Assembly: GCF_001544015.1 (NCBI RefSeq) | Contig: NZ_AP014924.1 | Span: 3,224,001 to 3,288,000, forward strand | Direction: 5' to 3' | Length of the DNA stretch: 64,000 nt | From: Limnochorda pilosa | GTDB taxonomy: Bacteria > Bacillota > Limnochordia > Limnochordales > Limnochordaceae | In this document: piece after piece, positions 62,471-64,000 of the stretch | Position numbering within the stretch: position 1 is the first letter of the stretch | Layout: every line of letters starts with the position of its first letter | The notes under the pieces: generated by a model | The model's database searches: none | Told to the model about the DNA's origin: nothing | The model's input: only the letters and a program-made list of their open reading frames with translations | Program-made: the position numbers and the translations under genes

Positions 62471-64000
62471 CTACAGGATCCACAGGTAGTAGACCAGGAG
62501 CAGGGCCGCCCCGCTCACCAGCGTGAGGGCGTACCGGCGCACCTGCCCGCCGTGCAACAGGCGCACCCGCTCCCCCGCTCGGCCTGTGGCCCAGGCCAGA
62601 CCGTTCACCGCCCCGTCCACGCCCCGGGCGTCCGCCAGGCCCACGGCCTGGGCGAGCGCGATCCCGGGCTCCACCACCAGAACGCGAAAGAGCCGGTCCA
62701 GCTCGAAGCCGTTCTCGAGCAGGCGGGCCCTTCCCGCCGTCGCGGCAGGGAACGCCGCGCGGGCCCGCCCGTACCGCCGAACCGCCAGGAGCATGCCGGC
62801 CAGGGCCAGCACGAGGCTGAGGCCCATGGTCAGCCAATCCGCCTCGGGTTCCAGGGCACGCCCGTGGAAGACCGGCTCCAGGAAGTGGGCCGGCACCGCG
62901 GTGAGGGTGGGGATGCCAAGCCAGCCCACCACCAGCGCCGCCACCGCCAGGATCGCCACCGGGATCAACATGGCCCGCGGCCCCTCGCCGTGGGAGCCCC
63001 CGTGCGCGCCGGCCGTTCCGTGCGCCCCGCGGGCCGTCCGGGGCGTTCCGGGTCCCGCAAAGACCAGCGCGAAGAGCCGGAAGCTGTAGTAGGCGGTCAG
63101 GGCCGCCGCGGCCAACCCCATGCCCCAGAGCACCGGCTCGCCCGCCTGGAGGGTGGCGGCCAGGATCTCGTCCTTGCTGAAGAAGCCGGCGAAGGGCGGA
63201 AGCCCCGACAGGGCCGCCACGCCGAAGAGGAAGCTCCAGTAGGTGAGGGGCATCGAGCGCCCGAGCCCGCCCATCCTGCGCAGGTCCTGCTCGCCGTCCA
63301 GGTGGTGGATCACCACGCCGGCCGCGAGGAAGAGCAGGGCCTTGAAGAAGGCATGGGTGAAGAAGTGGAAGAGGCTGGCGGTGAAGGCGCCCACGCCCGC
63401 CGCCAGCATCATGTACCCGAGCTGGCTCATGGTGGAGTAGGCGAGCACCTTCTTGATGTCCCACTGGCCCACCGCCACCCCCGCACCGAAGAGGGCGGTG
63501 AGGGCGCCCACCCAGGCCACCACCTGCAGGGCCGTGCCCGAGCCCAGGAAGAGCGGCCACATGCGCGCCACCAGGAAGACACCGGCGGTCACCATGGTGG
63601 CCGCGTGGATGAGGGCGCTCACCGGCGTGGGCCCCTGCATCGCGTCGGGCAGCCAGGTGTGCAGCGGAAGCTGCGCCGACTTGGCCGCCGCGGCCACGAA
63701 GAGCAAGAGGCTGATCCCCGTGAGGGTGGCCTGGGGAACGCCCCCCAGGTGGGCGAAGAGCTCCTGGTACTGGAGCTGCCCCACGGCGGCCACCGTCCAG
63801 TAGAGCGCCAGGAGCATGGCCACCTCCCCCGCCTGGTTGATCAGGAAGGCCTTGGTGGCCGCCCGGGCCGCCGCCTCCCGCCGGTGCCAGAAGCCGATCA
63901 GGAGGTAGGAGGAGAGCCCCACGTTGGCCCAGCCGATCAGGAGGCTGACGAGACCGCTGCTGAGCACCAGCAGGCTCATGGCGAAGACGAAGTAGTTCAG
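62471..64000 (-). CDS. nuoL: NADH-quinone oxidoreductase subunit L (N-terminus beyond window)
   Basis: 510 codons are visible and the start lies to the right. LPLHTWLPDAMQGPTPVSAL, HAATMVTAGVFLVAR, DIKKVLAYSTMSQLGYM and FFTHAFFKALLFLAAG identify NuoL. The C-terminal region (ENGFELDRLFRVLVV onward) is the long lateral-helix end unique to NuoL, so it is not NuoM. A Gly/His-rich loop near 325-350 of the visible part is poorly conserved. It pumps protons in the membrane arm of complex I. Confidence 0.94.
   Translation of the reverse strand: MNYFVFAMSLLVLSSGLVSLLIGWANVGLSSYLLIGFWHRREAAARAATKAFLINQAGEVAMLLALYWTVAAVGQLQYQELFAHLGGVPQATLTGISLLLFVAAAAKSAQLPLHTWLPDAMQGPTPVSALIHAATMVTAGVFLVARMWPLFLGSGTALQVVAWVGALTALFGAGVAVGQWDIKKVLAYSTMSQLGYMMLAAGVGAFTASLFHFFTHAFFKALLFLAAGVVIHHLDGEQDLRRMGGLGRSMPLTYWSFLFGVAALSGLPPFAGFFSKDEILAATLQAGEPVLWGMGLAAAALTAYYSFRLFALVFAGPGTPRTARGAHGTAGAHGGSHGEGPRAMLIPVAILAVAALVVGWLGIPTLTAVPAHFLEPVFHGRALEPEADWLTMGLSLVLALAGMLLAVRRYGRARAAFPAATAGRARLLENGFELDRLFRVLVVEPGIALAQAVGLADARGVDGAVNGLAWATGRAGERVRLLHGGQVRRYALTLVSGAALLLVYYLWIL

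Overview
The window is very GC-rich and densely packed, with almost every gene on the minus strand. It reads as the chromosome of a spore-forming, flagellated member of the Bacillota that nevertheless has an outer membrane with lipopolysaccharide. Limnochordia (Limnochorda-like) fits best. On the Bacillota side are CodY, SpoIIID, a SpoIIQ-like protein, Mbl, and a gene order from tdk to the hook-basal-body rod genes that follows Bacillus subtilis. On the diderm side are LpxA, LpxC, LpxD, LpxI and LpxB, MsbA, LptB, LptF/G, BamA, Skp, the flagellar P- and L-ring proteins FlgI and FlgH, and several SLH-domain proteins ending in an outer-membrane-type aromatic residue. The taxonomic guess rests on gene content only.

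Layout in window order, where minus-strand transcription runs right to left. Positions 1-8.5 kb hold a truncated Gfo/Idh/MocA oxidoreductase, a ParB-family protein, a secreted repeat protein, a YqgF-type nuclease and three single-SLH outer-membrane proteins. Positions 8.6-23.1 kb hold DUF3084, lptF, lptB, an epimerase, a glycosyltransferase, three LpxB-family genes, msbA, lpxI, lpxA, a sugar nucleotidyltransferase and lpxC. From lpxC to lptF these form one tightly overlapping operon for making and flipping lipid A/LPS. Positions 23.2-30.7 kb hold an uncharacterised ABC ATPase and large permease, a small beta-barrel, lpxD, a SufT/MIP18-like protein, skp and bamA. Positions 30.8-38.8 kb hold an S55 peptidase, a phosphodiester glycosidase and flgJ, flgI, flgH, flgA, flgG and flgF.

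Positions 39-42.4 kb hold mbl, spoIIID, a spoIIQ-like gene and ywmB, with recognisable sporulation-type promoters. Positions 42.5-49.8 kb hold a complete F-type ATP synthase operon (atpZ, I, B, E, F, H, A, G, D, C) behind a near-consensus SigA promoter. Positions 49.9-58.2 kb hold a WecA/TagO-type transferase, upp, a fused low-molecular-weight phosphatase/RpiB, a small zinc protein, sua5, prmC, prfA, tdk and hflX. Positions 58.3-64 kb hold dinB on the plus strand, codY, a tRNA-Leu(CAG) with perfect promoter and terminator, nuoN, and nuoL cut by the right edge.

The genes work together as an envelope programme. Lipid A is built by LpxA/C/D/I/B, flipped by MsbA and exported by LptB/F. Outer-membrane proteins are escorted by Skp and inserted by BamA. 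SLH proteins would tether the outer membrane to the wall, and the flagellar P and L rings pass through both layers. The best candidate for an undescribed system is the ATPase, 680-residue permease and beta-barrel set between lpxC and lpxD, followed by the expansion of LpxB-like glycosyltransferases and the DUF3084 gene after lptF.
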